From the NCBI GenBank assembly GCA_019455245.1, contig JACFMR010000002.1:149559-213558 (forward strand): a stretch of 64,000 nucleotides of DNA. Direction: 5' to 3'. Source of the DNA: Opitutaceae bacterium (GTDB lineage: Bacteria > Verrucomicrobiota > Verrucomicrobiia > Opitutales > Opitutaceae). This document shows, in pieces, positions 17,055-27,745 of the stretch (position 1 is the first letter of the stretch; every line of letters starts with the position of its first letter). A program made the position numbers and the translations under genes. Under the pieces are notes generated by a model. The model had not been told where the DNA came from. It saw only the letters and a list, made by a program, of their open reading frames with translations, and did not search any database.

Positions 17055-19544
17055 ATGAAAAAATCATCCCGGAAATCCGCCCCCGTGCATCCCTGCGGCT
17101 ACACGGCCGACAACACCCCGGAGGGCATCCGCCGCGACATCGAGGGCAAGCTGTTCTGCATGGTCGGCAAGTTTCCCGAGGTCGCCACGCGCAACAATTA
17201 CTACCTCGCCACCGCCTACGCCGTGCGCGACCGCCTGCTGCAACACTGGGTGCGCACGGCCAAGACCTACTTCGAAAAGGCCAGTCGTACCGTCGTCTAC
17301 CTCTCGGCCGAATTCCTCATCGGCCCGCAACTCGGCCGCAACCTCATCAACCTCGGCATTTACGACCAGACCGCGGCGGCGCTCCGGGCCATGGGCCAGA
17401 ACCTCGACGACCTGATCGAGCAGGAGGAGGAACCCGGCCTCGGCAACGGCGGGCTCGGCCGGCTGGCCGCGTGCTACATGGAATCGCTGGCCACACTGCA
17501 GATCCCCACCATCGGCTACGGCATCCGCTACGAGTTCGGCATTTTCGACCAGGTCATCCAGGACGGACGGCAGGTCGAGATCAGCGACCGCTGGCTGCGC
17601 CTCGGCTACCCGTGGGAAATCACGCACCCCGAGGTCACCTACGAGGTGAAGCTCGGCGGCTACACCGAGCCGTTCACCGACGCCGACGGCCGCTATGCCG
17701 TGCGCTGGGTGCCCAACCGCATCGTCCTCGGCACGCCATGCGATACCCTCATGCAGGGTCACGGCGTCAGCACCGTGAACATGCTGCGCCTCTGGAAGGC
17801 CGAGGCGCACGAGTCGTTCAACTTCGAGGCGTTCAACACCGGCGACTATTACGGCGCGGTGCACCAGAAGGTCGTTTCGGAAAACATCACCAAGGTGCTC
17901 TACCCGAACGACGAGCCTGTCGCCGGCAAACAGCTCCGGCTCGAGCAGCAATACTTCTTCGTCTCCTGCGCGCTGCGCGACATGATCCGCATCCATCTGC
18001 AGCGCGCCAAATCGCTGGAAAATTTCCACCGCAAATACGCGGTGCAGCTCAACGACACCCACCCCGCCATCGGCGTCGCCGAACTCATGCGCCTGCTGGT
18101 GGACGAACACGCCATGGACTGGGAGCCGGCCTGGGAGATCACCCGCCAGACCTTCGCCTACACCAATCACACGCTGCTCCCCGAAGCGCTCGAACAATGG
18201 CCGCTGCCGCTGTTTCGGCGCGTGCTGCCGCGGCACCTCGAGATCATCTTCGAGATCAACCGTCGCTTCCTCGCCGAAGTCGCCGCGCGTTATCCCGGCG
18301 ACCCCGACCGGCTCGCGCGTATGTCGCTGATCGGCGAACACGGCGAGAAAACCGTGCGCATGGCGCACCTCGCCTGCGTCGGCAGCTCCGCGATCAACGG
18401 CGTTGCCGCGCTCCACACCGACCTGCTCAAGCAGACCTTGCTGCGTGATTTTTATGACCTCTGGCCGGAGAAATTCTCCAACAAGACCAACGGCGTCACC
18501 CCGCGGCGTTTCCTCGTGCTCGCCAACCCCGGCCTCACTCGGCTGATCAGCGCCCGCCTCGGCCACGACGACTGGATGCGCGACTTGGATCATCTACGCG
18601 GACTCGAACCGCATGCCACCGACCCCGAATTCCAAGAGGCCTGGCGACGCGTGAAGCACGCCAACAAGGAGAAACTCGCCGCGCTCATCCGGCAAACCAC
18701 CGGCATCACCGTCGATCCCGCCTCGCTCTTCGACGTGCAGGTCAAACGCATCCACGAATACAAACGCCAGCACCTGAACCTGCTCCGCGTCGTCAGCCTC
18801 TACCAACGGCTGAAACAAAACCCGGACCTCAAAGTGACCCCGCGCACCGTGATCTTCGGCGGCAAGGCCGCGCCGGGCTACTTCATGGCCAAGCTCATCA
18901 TCCGGCTGATCAACGGCGTGGCCGGGGTGGTCAACGCCGACCCCGACGTGCGCGACCGGCTGAAGGTCGTGTTCTTCCCCGACTTCAACGTGAAAAACTC
19001 GCACCACATCTACCCGGCGGCCGACCTGTCGGAGCAGATTTCCACCGCGGGCATGGAGGCCTCGGGCACGGGCAACATGAAATTCGCGATGAACGGCGCG
19101 CTGACCATCGGCACGCTCGACGGCGCCAACGTCGAGATCCGCGACGAGGTCGGCGCGGAGAACTTTTTCCTCTTCGGCCTGACCGCGCCCGAGGTCGCCG
19201 AGTGCAAGCGTCAGGGCTACCACCCGCAGCACCTGCTCGGCGACAATCCCGAGCTGCGTGCGGCGCTCGACCTCATCGGCTCGGGCGCGTTTTCCGGCGG
19301 TGACCGCGGTCTCTTCCAACCCGTCATCCGCGCCCTGCTCGATCGCGACGACTACCTGCTCTGCGCCGATTTCGCCCCGTACGTCGAGGCGCAGACCCGC
19401 GTCGCCGAAGTTTATCGCGACCCCGCCGCGTGGACGCGCATGTCCATCCTCAACACCGCCCGCATGGGCAAATTCTCCTCCGACCGCGCCATCCGCGAAT
19501 ACTGCCGCGACATCTGGCACGTCGATCCCGTGCCGGTCGCATAG
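17055..19544 (+). CDS. glgP: Glycogen/starch/maltodextrin phosphorylase
   Basis: 829 residues. The PLP enzyme releases glucose-1-phosphate from glycogen or maltodextrin. Diagnostic segments include YLSAEFLIGPQLGRNL, EEEPGLGNGGLGRLAACYMES, GYGIRYEFGIF and QLNDTHPAI. The PLP-site signature EASGTGNMKFAMNGAL carries the Schiff-base lysine at about Lys676. Length equals family average. A strong GGAGG ribosome site sits 6 nt before the ATG. The gene is divergent from gdhA and is followed by a 197-bp gap; no other glycogen gene is adjacent. Confidence 0.96.
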   Translation: MKKSSRKSAPVHPCGYTADNTPEGIRRDIEGKLFCMVGKFPEVATRNNYYLATAYAVRDRLLQHWVRTAKTYFEKASRTVVYLSAEFLIGPQLGRNLINLGIYDQTAAALRAMGQNLDDLIEQEEEPGLGNGGLGRLAACYMESLATLQIPTIGYGIRYEFGIFDQVIQDGRQVEISDRWLRLGYPWEITHPEVTYEVKLGGYTEPFTDADGRYAVRWVPNRIVLGTPCDTLMQGHGVSTVNMLRLWKAEAHESFNFEAFNTGDYYGAVHQKVVSENITKVLYPNDEPVAGKQLRLEQQYFFVSCALRDMIRIHLQRAKSLENFHRKYAVQLNDTHPAIGVAELMRLLVDEHAMDWEPAWEITRQTFAYTNHTLLPEALEQWPLPLFRRVLPRHLEIIFEINRRFLAEVAARYPGDPDRLARMSLIGEHGEKTVRMAHLACVGSSAINGVAALHTDLLKQTLLRDFYDLWPEKFSNKTNGVTPRRFLVLANPGLTRLISARLGHDDWMRDLDHLRGLEPHATDPEFQEAWRRVKHANKEKLAALIRQTTGITVDPASLFDVQVKRIHEYKRQHLNLLRVVSLYQRLKQNPDLKVTPRTVIFGGKAAPGYFMAKLIIRLINGVAGVVNADPDVRDRLKVVFFPDFNVKNSHHIYPAADLSEQISTAGMEASGTGNMKFAMNGALTIGTLDGANVEIRDEVGAENFFLFGLTAPEVAECKRQGYHPQHLLGDNPELRAALDLIGSGAFSGGDRGLFQPVIRALLDRDDYLLCADFAPYVEAQTRVAEVYRDPAAWTRMSILNTARMGKFSSDRAIREYCRDIWHVDPVPVA

Positions 19545-19716
19545 CCCACCCGGCAGAGCCGGAAATCCCAAATCACAAACGTCCTGCCGAGCCCGCCAGG
19601 GCGACATCGGACAATCCCAAAAAGACAGCGCGCCCCAAGGGCGCGGATTCCATCTGGAATATGGAAATTGTCGGCTCAAAGAGGATCGTGCTTCACCAGT
19701 GAGAGACCAAAGGGAG

Positions 19717-19736
19717 GGCCCGCCTCCGCGCGGGCC
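19717..19736 (-). terminator. Possible terminator of the DHDPS-like gene
   Basis: GC-rich stem (GGCCCGC/GCGGGCC) just downstream of the DHDPS-like stop. Read leftward it is followed by CTCCCTTT, only weakly T-rich. It lies in the convergent gap with glgP and could serve both. The rest of 19545-19716 shows only short palindromes and no credible ORF. Confidence 0.4.
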
Positions 19737-19741
19737 GCCCC

Positions 19742-20722
19742 TCAACGCCGCGAGGCCACCGCCGCCGCGAACGGCGACACCAAGCCCAGCCGCTGCTCCC
19801 AAACCAACACGTCGTTGTGAAACGCGTGCAGCGCCGCCAAATCGCCGGTTTCCACGCCATGCCCGTTCATCCGGCTCACCGGCAGCACCGGCAAACCGTG
19901 CAATCCGAGGTAGGCCTTGGCCGCCACCGGATAATGCAGGCTCACGACCGGATAGGTGGCGGTCAAAAACACCTGCAGTTCCGCCGCGAGCGCGGGATCC
20001 GCACGATGCTGCCGGCACAACCACGCGTAGAGGTGCGGCACGAGGTTGGCCCCAATGCCGCTGAAACCGTGCGCGCCGGTCCGCAGGCTCGGCAGCAACG
20101 TGGCCGTGTGCGCGTTGTACAAACGCAACGGCGACCCCGCCAGCGCGGCCAGCTTGGCCTTGATCTGCGCGAAGTCGCAGCACGTGTCCTTGAGAAAATC
20201 GAACCGCCCCGTGCCCGCCGCCCACGCCGTCAACCGCGCGCTCAGCACGCGCTTGTGCGGCACCGGGCACTCATACAACCCGAGCCGGATGCGCCCGTCG
20301 ATCCGCGCCAGCAGGTCTTCCGCAAACGTCAGCCAAGCGTCATCCGGCGCCTCGGCGGCCACGAGCTGATTGGTCAGGATGACCACCGCGGCCACTCCGG
20401 TGTCGGCCAACCGCGCCACCGCCCCGGCCAGCGCGGCGGGCGTGCATTCGCCGCCGGAGACAAACGCCCCGGCCGCGATCACCGGCACGCGGCCGCCGGC
20501 CCGCGACATCACCCGGCACACCACGGCCAGCCGCTCCTCGTCCGTCAGCTGGAAAATCTCGCTCGAAAGACAGGCGGCAAAGAGCCCCTGGCTGTCGCCC
20601 GCCAGATACCAATCGGTCAGCACGTCGAGCGCGTGCCAGTCAATCCGGCCGTCCGCGGCAAACGGCGTGAGCATGACCGGCCACGAGCCGGCGGTTTCAA
20701 TGGTTGGTTGGGTGGTCGTCAC
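19742..20722 (-). CDS. Dihydrodipicolinate synthase (DapA) family aldolase/lyase
   Basis: About 326 residues from a GTG at 20722. The longer frame upstream is rejected because it runs through a folded repeat element and the DapA fold begins at SWPVMLTPFAADGRIDW. The class I aldolase barrel is recognisable: an early G/T-rich strand, PVIAAGAF, a YECPVP segment in the Tyr region, and DFLKDTCCDF with the probable Schiff-base Lys. Family members act on dihydrodipicolinate, N-acetylneuraminate, keto-deoxy sugars or related 2-oxo acids. The usual DapA active-site context is modified, so a sugar-acid lyase is more likely than lysine biosynthesis. The start codon is uncertain; no clear ribosome site is seen. 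Confidence 0.75.
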   Translation of the reverse strand: MTTTQPTIETAGSWPVMLTPFAADGRIDWHALDVLTDWYLAGDSQGLFAACLSSEIFQLTDEERLAVVCRVMSRAGGRVPVIAAGAFVSGGECTPAALAGAVARLADTGVAAVVILTNQLVAAEAPDDAWLTFAEDLLARIDGRIRLGLYECPVPHKRVLSARLTAWAAGTGRFDFLKDTCCDFAQIKAKLAALAGSPLRLYNAHTATLLPSLRTGAHGFSGIGANLVPHLYAWLCRQHRADPALAAELQVFLTATYPVVSLHYPVAAKAYLGLHGLPVLPVSRMNGHGVETGDLAALHAFHNDVLVWEQRLGLVSPFAAAVASRR

Positions 20723-20751
20723 GCGGATAAATCCGTTGCGCTTCTCTTTCC

Positions 20752-20908
20752 TATTGAGGTTCGCTTCTTGGATTAGCGGAAGTTGGTGGAGCGCCTTGCC
20801 CCGCCTACTGCGGGCAAGCCTCAAGGCGCCGGTTCTCATGGGAGAACTGATCAACGCATTGGGGACAATGCGTCCCACCAAAGTCATACTGTTGTGCGAA
20901 CCTCAATA
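20752..20908. repeat. 157-bp fold-back element with 13-bp terminal inverted repeats
   Basis: Perfect 13-bp terminal repeats (TATTGAGGTTCGC at 20752-20764 and its complement at 20896-20908) enclose an inner stem, TTGGTGG at 20783-20789 with CCACCAA at 20875-20881. Inside are three hairpins. The first is GCGCCTTG/CAAGGCGC (20791-20829), which competes with CTTGCCCCGC/GCGGGCAAG. The second is GTTCTC-ATGG-GAGAAC (20832-20847). The third is GCATTG-GGGA-CAATGC (20856-20871), a GNRA-type loop on the + strand. It occupies the leader of the DHDPS-like gene. It may be a MITE-like insertion, a structured RNA, or both. Confidence 0.65.
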
Positions 20909-20983
20909 ACGCCATTGCCCCGACCTCCGCGAATCCTTTCCCCGTAAATTGCCGGTCATATTTTGTCCCGGCCAGGCACCCAT

Positions 20984-21013
20984 AAAAAAAGCGCCGCGGG
21001 ACAACCGCGGCGC
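20984..21013 (-). terminator. Intrinsic terminator of the DegP/DegQ-like gene
   Basis: A perfect 9-bp GC stem (GCGCCGCGG/CCGCGGCGC) with a 5-nt loop is followed, reading leftward, by seven T residues. It lies 27 bp beyond the protease stop codon. Confidence 0.9.
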
Positions 21014-21039
21014 CGGTGGATTGAGACGTTGGCGGAGGC

Positions 21040-22515
<1,476 letters not shown>

Positions 22516-22629
22516 GAATTGGAAGGGTTGAATGCAATCGAAGTTAAACGGAACGCGGTTTTGTCAAACGCCCCGCCGGGTGGCCCGGCCCGGTGAGACT
22601 GGCTGACCGCGCGCGGGTTCCGCCGGGAT

Positions 22630-22646
22630 TTTGAAACGCTTTCAAA
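22630..22646. promoter_or_regulatory. LacI/cre-like 17-bp operator palindrome
   Basis: Perfect arms TTTGAAA and TTTCAAA with centre CGC. Arms of this kind around a CG core resemble LacI/GalR-family (cre-like) operators. It lies between the divergent protease gene and the second LMF1-Sel1 gene, 115 bp and 78 bp from their starts, so it could control either. No LacI-type regulator is encoded in the window. Chance occurrence is possible. Confidence 0.35.
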
Positions 22647-22723
22647 CCCGGCAGGCCGCGCGGCATTGACTGCCCGGCCGGATTTCACGTGGTTGGAGCC
22701 CCGCCCCCACCCCAAGTGCCCCG

Positions 22724-24799
22724 ATGATTCCAGTCCGCACCTCCACCATGCCCGGTCGGCTTGCCTCGGTCTGGCACCGCATGAAGGACTTCGCCGGTCA
22801 CGGCACGGAGAGCACCTGGCTCTGGCCGCGGTGGCTGGTGCTGCGCGCGGTGGGCCTCGTCTATGTGATCATTTTCACCGGCATCCTGGGTGAATACCGC
22901 GCGCTGATCGGCCCGGAGGGGCTGGCGCCGCTGCATGAAATGATGGCGCAGCTGCGGGCCAACCATCCGAACCTCCTCGCGGCCATCTGGCAGGAGCCCA
23001 CCCTGTTCTGGTTGAGCAGCGATCCGGTCATGCCGGGCATCCTCGCCTGGTGCGGCCTCGGCGCGGCGCTCGCGCTGGTGCTGAATCTTTGGCCACGGCT
23101 GTCGCTTTTCCTCTGCTGGCTCATGCTGCTGTCGTTTGCCCGCGGTTGGGTGGTGTTTTCCGATCCGCAGGTCGACTGGCTGATGCTGGAGGTGGCGTTG
23201 CTGTGCATTCCCTTTGCGCCCGCCGGTTGCCGGCCGGGGTTGGGCGCAGAGTCGTCGCCGCGCCCGATCGCCGTCTTCATGGTGCGGTGGCTGCTGTTTC
23301 GCATCATGTTTGAAACGGGGATTTCCAAGCTCCTCAGCGGCGATGAGCGCTGGCTGAACTTCACCGCGATGGATGTGCTCTACGAGACCGCGCCGTGCCC
23401 GACCATCCTCGGCTACTTCGCGCACCAGCTCCCCCATGCGTGGCACGTCGGTGAAATCCTCCTCACCTACGCCGCCGAGATTCTGGCGCCGCTGCTGGCC
23501 CTGGCCGGGGGCCGGCGCGGGCGCTGGATCGCGTTCGCCCTCTGGTCGGTTTTCCAAATCGGCATCCAGCTGACGTGCAGTTTCGGCTGGCTCAACACCG
23601 CCTCCCTCGCCCTCGGCCTGCTGCTGCTCGACGACCGGATGCTGCGGGACGCGGCCCGGCGGTTGCGCTGGTCCCGGATCGGCAACGCCATCGCCGCGCA
23701 GGTCGCGCTCGTGCGCCCGCCGCGGCCGTTGCGGAAGTGGCAAGGCGCCGCGCTGGCGACATTGCTTTGGACGCATTTTGCCCTGTCGATTTTGGTCTAT
23801 TGGGCGGCGACCACCCTGCCGCTCAGCGCCACCCTGGAGAAATTCAACGCCGCGCTGCGGCCGTTCTACGCCGGCTTCGGCAGCGTCAACGCCTACCTGC
23901 TGTATTCACGGCTCGATCCGTTTCATTTTGTGGCCGAGTTCGTCGGCTCCAACGACGGCGGTGTCACTTGGCGGCCCTACGAGTTTCGCCATTATCCGCA
24001 GGCCCTTGATCGCATGCCGTGGTTTGTCGCCCCGTGGTTTCCACGCTTCGAGGCCACCCTGCAGGTCCAGGCCGCGGTCCGCAACGAGGCTTCCGCGCTC
24101 TATGCCTCGGTGGCGACACGCCTGCTGGAGCGCAATCCCGCGGTGCTCAAACTCTTCGCCCGCGACCCGTTTCCCGACCGGCCGCCCCAACTGATCCGCA
24201 CGCCCGGCTATCACTACACCATGACCGACCTGAAGGCCTGGCGCGAGCGCGGCGAATACTGGCAGCGCACCTACCTCGGGGAATATCAGCCGATGCTGTA
24301 TCTCAACCTGGCCGGCCAGGTTGCGCAGGTGGGCTCGGAATTTGAGCAACTCAGCGTCCTCGCCTTCCACGGCAACGCCACGGCGCAAAACGAACTGGGG
24401 TTTCAATATCTCAACGGCGCGGACGATCTGCCCCGCGATCCGGTTGAGGCCGCCAAATGGCTGCGCCTCGCCGCCACGCAGGGCGTGGCCGAAGCCCAGC
24501 TCAACCTCGCCCTGATGCATGCCCGCGGTGACGGGATGCCGCGCGATCCCGCGCAGGCCCTGCTCTGGTGCGAACGCGCCGCACGGCAAGGCCACCCCGC
24601 CGCCCAGGATCAACTTGGCGTCATGCTGCTCTCCGGTGAGACGCGTCCGCGCGACGAGGTCGAAGCCCTGGCCTGGTTCATCGTCGCCGCCAACCAAGGT
24701 CACGCCGAAGCCGCACGTCACCGCGACATCGGCCTTGCCCACATGAGCCCGGCGGCCATCGCAAGCGCGAGACAGCGGGCGCTGGCCTTGACGAAGTAG
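22724..24799 (+). CDS. Lipase maturation factor (LMF1) family protein with Sel1 repeats, paralogue 2
   Basis: 691 residues with the same architecture as the gene at 12689. Shared landmarks are WPRWLVLRAVGLVYVIIF in the first helix, SDPQVDWLMLEVALLCIPF, RWLLFRIMFETGISKLLSG, FGWLNTASLALGL and the extracytoplasmic FVGSNDGGVTWRPYEFRH. The C-terminal Sel1-like repeats read EAAKWLRLAATQG, QALLWCERAARQG and EALAWFIVAANQG. Long identical blocks show recent common ancestry with the first copy, from which it is separated by about 8 kb of unrelated genes. The start could also be the ATG 24 nt further in. Biochemical role in bacteria is unknown. Confidence 0.85.
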   Translation: MIPVRTSTMPGRLASVWHRMKDFAGHGTESTWLWPRWLVLRAVGLVYVIIFTGILGEYRALIGPEGLAPLHEMMAQLRANHPNLLAAIWQEPTLFWLSSDPVMPGILAWCGLGAALALVLNLWPRLSLFLCWLMLLSFARGWVVFSDPQVDWLMLEVALLCIPFAPAGCRPGLGAESSPRPIAVFMVRWLLFRIMFETGISKLLSGDERWLNFTAMDVLYETAPCPTILGYFAHQLPHAWHVGEILLTYAAEILAPLLALAGGRRGRWIAFALWSVFQIGIQLTCSFGWLNTASLALGLLLLDDRMLRDAARRLRWSRIGNAIAAQVALVRPPRPLRKWQGAALATLLWTHFALSILVYWAATTLPLSATLEKFNAALRPFYAGFGSVNAYLLYSRLDPFHFVAEFVGSNDGGVTWRPYEFRHYPQALDRMPWFVAPWFPRFEATLQVQAAVRNEASALYASVATRLLERNPAVLKLFARDPFPDRPPQLIRTPGYHYTMTDLKAWRERGEYWQRTYLGEYQPMLYLNLAGQVAQVGSEFEQLSVLAFHGNATAQNELGFQYLNGADDLPRDPVEAAKWLRLAATQGVAEAQLNLALMHARGDGMPRDPAQALLWCERAARQGHPAAQDQLGVMLLSGETRPRDEVEALAWFIVAANQGHAEAARHRDIGLAHMSPAAIASARQRALALTK

Positions 24800-24829
24800 C
24801 CCCCGCCGCCGGAGGCGATCTTCACGCGA

Positions 24830-25939
24830 TCATCCGGCGTTTTGATCCGCGCCCTTGAATTCGAACGGAATCCGCACCTTCACATCAACCGGCTGGCCGT
24901 TGACCGTCGGCGGTGCGAACCGCCAGCGTGAAGCCGCGGTTGCGGCCGCCCAGCCAAATTCCTCGCGACTGGCCTCGACGATGCGCGGCAGACAAACGCG
25001 ACCGGTGCGGTCGATGATGCATTCGATCACCGCGGAACCGTCGGGACCTTCCTGGATCAATGCCATCGGATACCGCGCCGGCTCCCGGGCGATAACTTTC
25101 GGCTGCGCGTCCAGTTCGTTGGCCTTCGCGTAATTCGCCTTGCCGGTCTCGATCGCACGCAGGTGCCGCAACTCGGGGGCATCCGGCGACAGGTAAAGGG
25201 TGAACTGCACCTCGCGACGGCCCAACGCGGGCACCGGATTGCCGTCCCGCTTGGCCGGTTTGAACTGCCAGCACTCCACCGCCGCCTGGGCGGCCTTTCC
25301 GAAGGCGTCATTGGTGGCTTCGACGATACGCGCCTGCACCACCTGCCCGGCGGTATCGATGCCATAGAACACATCCGCCCGGCCCTCCCGCACCGGCACG
25401 CCGTCAATCCACGGCCAGACCGGCGGCTGATAACGCTGCGGCACCGGGGCGGTGTCGTAGTGGAAACCCTCCGGCACTTTCGGCGGCGACTTGGGCGGAA
25501 ATCCGGTGATGACCGCCTGCACCCGTCCGCCCAAGTCCTCTTCCTGATGTGTCGAGATGACGAAATATATCGGCACCACCATGCGGGTGTAGACGGGTTG
25601 TCCCTCTTTCATGCCGGGTGAAAACCGCCACTTGGCCACGGTTCTGACCGCTTCCTCACCAAAAACCGCGTGGGTCTCGGCCACCGACTGCGGTTCCCTG
25701 ACCTTGCCTTCCTTGGTGACAATAAACTCCACCACCGCCGCGCCCATTTGGCCGGCCCTGCGCATGTCGCGCGGGTAGGACGGTCGCTGTTGCTTTATTA
25801 CCTGCGGAGGTTGGTCCAACTCGTCCGCATGGACCATTTGGGCGTTGGCCGGCCCGGACATGAACGCGAACAATGCGACCAACATCACCCCTGCCGACAC
25901 GAAACGAAATATCCGCGACCCGGCGCAATGCGTCTTCAT
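24830..25939 (-). CDS. TonB C-terminal domain protein with three TonB-like repeats
   Basis: 369 residues from the ATG at 25939, which begins a good signal peptide ([14 protein letters not shown] then a hydrophobic stretch ending ANA). Three TonB_C-like units follow. The first, about 45-130, has [20 protein letters not shown]. The second, about 175-255, has [19 protein letters not shown]. The third, about 280-365, has [18 protein letters not shown]. Each ends in a W-R/Q-F motif. There is no N-terminal TonB anchor plus Pro-rich spacer and no ExbB/ExbD nearby. It is therefore probably a secreted periplasmic protein using TonB folds as binding modules, not a working energy transducer. It is divergent from glycyl-tRNA synthetase. 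Confidence 0.8.
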   Translation of the reverse strand: MKTHCAGSRIFRFVSAGVMLVALFAFMSGPANAQMVHADELDQPPQVIKQQRPSYPRDMRRAGQMGAAVVEFIVTKEGKVREPQSVAETHAVFGEEAVRTVAKWRFSPGMKEGQPVYTRMVVPIYFVISTHQEEDLGGRVQAVITGFPPKSPPKVPEGFHYDTAPVPQRYQPPVWPWIDGVPVREGRADVFYGIDTAGQVVQARIVEATNDAFGKAAQAAVECWQFKPAKRDGNPVPALGRREVQFTLYLSPDAPELRHLRAIETGKANYAKANELDAQPKVIAREPARYPMALIQEGPDGSAVIECIIDRTGRVCLPRIVEASREEFGWAAATAASRWRFAPPTVNGQPVDVKVRIPFEFKGADQNAG

Positions 25940-26042
25940 ACCGCCATCCAACCCGCCGGTCCGCCCCGCCGCAAGCCCGCGGAAATGCCCCGAAAACCCG
26001 GCGATTGACCGCGCCGCGCTCTGTCGCCATGTCTGGCGGGCT

Positions 26043-27569
26043 ATGTCCGAAAACACTGCTCCCGCCTCCGTCGCCATGGAAACCCTCGTCGGCCTCTGCA
26101 AGCGCCGCGGTTTCATCTTCCAGTCGTCCGAAATCTACGGCGGGCTCAACGGCTTCTTTGACTACGGCCCGCTCGGCGTGGAGTTGAAACGCAACATTCG
26201 CGACTGCTGGTGGCGCGACATGGTGCAGCGCCGCGACGATATCGTCGGCCTCGAGTCCTCGATCATCATGCACCCGAAGGTCTGGCAGGCCTCCGGCCAC
26301 GTGGACGGTTTCACCGATCCCCTCGTGGACTGCAAGGCCAGCAAGCAGCGCTTTCGCGCCGACCAGTTGTTTTTTGCCGCCATCGTGATCGACGGCACCG
26401 TCCGCGGCTACGTATCCGCGCTGGAATCCGAGGACACCGCCGGCGCCCTGCAGGCCGCCGCCGAGACTTTCAAACGCAAGCAGGCCATCCAAGGCACACT
26501 CGCGCCGGTCGAGCCCAAGGAATTTACCGAAGCCACCGCCGAGCAGATCCCGCTCATCCCCTCGCCCGCCACCGGCGAACCCGGCAGCCTCACGCCGCCG
26601 CGCGCGTTCAACATGATGTTCGAGACGCATGTCGGCGCGCTGCGCGATGCGAGCAGTGTTTCCTACCTGCGGCCCGAGACCGCCCAGGGCATGTTCGTGG
26701 ATTTCAAGAACGTCGTGGACACCGGCCGCGTGAAACTGCCCTTCGGCATCGCGCAGGTCGGCAAATCGTTCCGCAATGAGATCACCCCGCGCAACTTCAT
26801 CTTCCGCTCCCGCGAGTTCGAGCAGATGGAGATGGAATACTTCATCCACGAGGACGCCGACTGGGAAAAGGCGCACAAGGAGTGGATCCAGTGGTGCTGG
26901 GACTGGCTCAAATCCATCGGTCTGCCCGATTCGCACCTCAGCCTCTATGACCACGAGAAGGCCAAGCTCGCGTTCTACTCGCGCGGCACCACGGACATCA
27001 TGTTCAGGTATCCCTTCGGCGTGCAGGAGCTGTGGGGTATAGCCGCGCGCGGCAATTACGACCTCGGCCAGCACGAAAAGGCCAGCGGCGTGCCGCAGGC
27101 CATCTTCGACGAGACCACGAAGAAGAAATTCATCCCGCACGTGATCGAGCCCGCCGTCGGCACCGACCGCATCTTCCTCGCCGTGCTTTGCGCGGCCTAC
27201 GCGGAGGAGGACGTGACCGACGAAAAAGGCAACACCGAGAAACGTACCGTGCTGCGCCTCTCGCCGCGCATCGCGCCGGTCAAGGTCGCCGTGTTTCCCC
27301 TGCTCAAGAACAAGGAGGCGCTCACCACCCGCGCTAAGGAGCTCCACAAAAAGCTCCGGCACAAATACGCCGCGTTCTACGACGAGTCCGGCGCCATCGG
27401 CCGCCGCTACCGCCGCCAGGACGAAATCGGCACGCCCTGGTGCGTGACGATCGACTTCGAGACGGTCGAAAAGGACGGCACGTTCACCCTCCGCGAGCGC
27501 GACAGCATGCAGCAAAAACGCATCACCGAACAGGAGCTGTTCCAGCTCTTGGACGAGCAGGTTTATTGA
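26043..27569 (+). CDS. glyQS: Glycyl-tRNA synthetase, single-chain alpha2 type
   Basis: 508 residues from the ATG at 26043; the in-frame region upstream overlaps the divergent gene and is ignored. This is the homodimeric, eukaryote/archaeon-like class II GlyRS. Segments include [19 protein letters not shown] and [16 protein letters not shown] in the N-terminal region. The class II core holds [46 protein letters not shown] (abridged motif 2) and [10 protein letters not shown] (motif 3). The anticodon-binding domain ends with [20 protein letters not shown]. The bacterial alpha2beta2 enzyme (GlyQ + GlyS) is not needed if this is present. A clear terminator follows. Confidence 0.96.
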   Translation: MSENTAPASVAMETLVGLCKRRGFIFQSSEIYGGLNGFFDYGPLGVELKRNIRDCWWRDMVQRRDDIVGLESSIIMHPKVWQASGHVDGFTDPLVDCKASKQRFRADQLFFAAIVIDGTVRGYVSALESEDTAGALQAAAETFKRKQAIQGTLAPVEPKEFTEATAEQIPLIPSPATGEPGSLTPPRAFNMMFETHVGALRDASSVSYLRPETAQGMFVDFKNVVDTGRVKLPFGIAQVGKSFRNEITPRNFIFRSREFEQMEMEYFIHEDADWEKAHKEWIQWCWDWLKSIGLPDSHLSLYDHEKAKLAFYSRGTTDIMFRYPFGVQELWGIAARGNYDLGQHEKASGVPQAIFDETTKKKFIPHVIEPAVGTDRIFLAVLCAAYAEEDVTDEKGNTEKRTVLRLSPRIAPVKVAVFPLLKNKEALTTRAKELHKKLRHKYAAFYDESGAIGRRYRRQDEIGTPWCVTIDFETVEKDGTFTLRERDSMQQKRITEQELFQLLDEQVY

Positions 27570-27575
27570 GCCCCG

Positions 27576-27603
27576 CCACGCCAAATTTCGGCGTGGCTTT
27601 TTT
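27576..27603 (+). terminator. Intrinsic terminator of glycyl-tRNA synthetase
   Basis: An 8-bp stem (GCCACGCC/GGCGTGGC) with a 7-nt loop is followed directly by five T, 6 nt after the stop codon. Confidence 0.92.
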
Positions 27604-27608
27604 GCCCT

Positions 27609-27672
27609 GTAGCCGGGCTCGGTGAGCCCGGTTATTGTCGTTTTTCGCTCCGGGGTCAGCGACCCCGGCTAC
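27609..27672. repeat. REPIN-like double palindrome, GTAGCCGGG type
   Basis: Two inverted units joined by a spacer. The left unit is GTAG + CCGGGCTC-GGT-GAGCCCGG and the right unit is CCGGGGTC-AGC-GACCCCGG + CTAC. Each is a perfect 8-bp hairpin and the GTAG feet point outward. The architecture is the same as 15459-15532 but the stems are unrelated in sequence. It lies in the convergent gap between glycyl-tRNA synthetase and the uncharacterised gene at 27746, directly behind the synthetase terminator. Confidence 0.72.
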
Positions 27673-27745
27673 AGCTTCGGCCGAGAGTGGCAGGCACACC
27701 AATAATGACGTCTCAAGGCTGACGAAAATCGCGCTTCAATTCGCC

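Noticed and set aside
20723..20887. N-terminal extension of the DHDPS-like protein
   Set aside because: The codons run through the fold-back repeat element, which reads as non-coding; the family fold starts after it.
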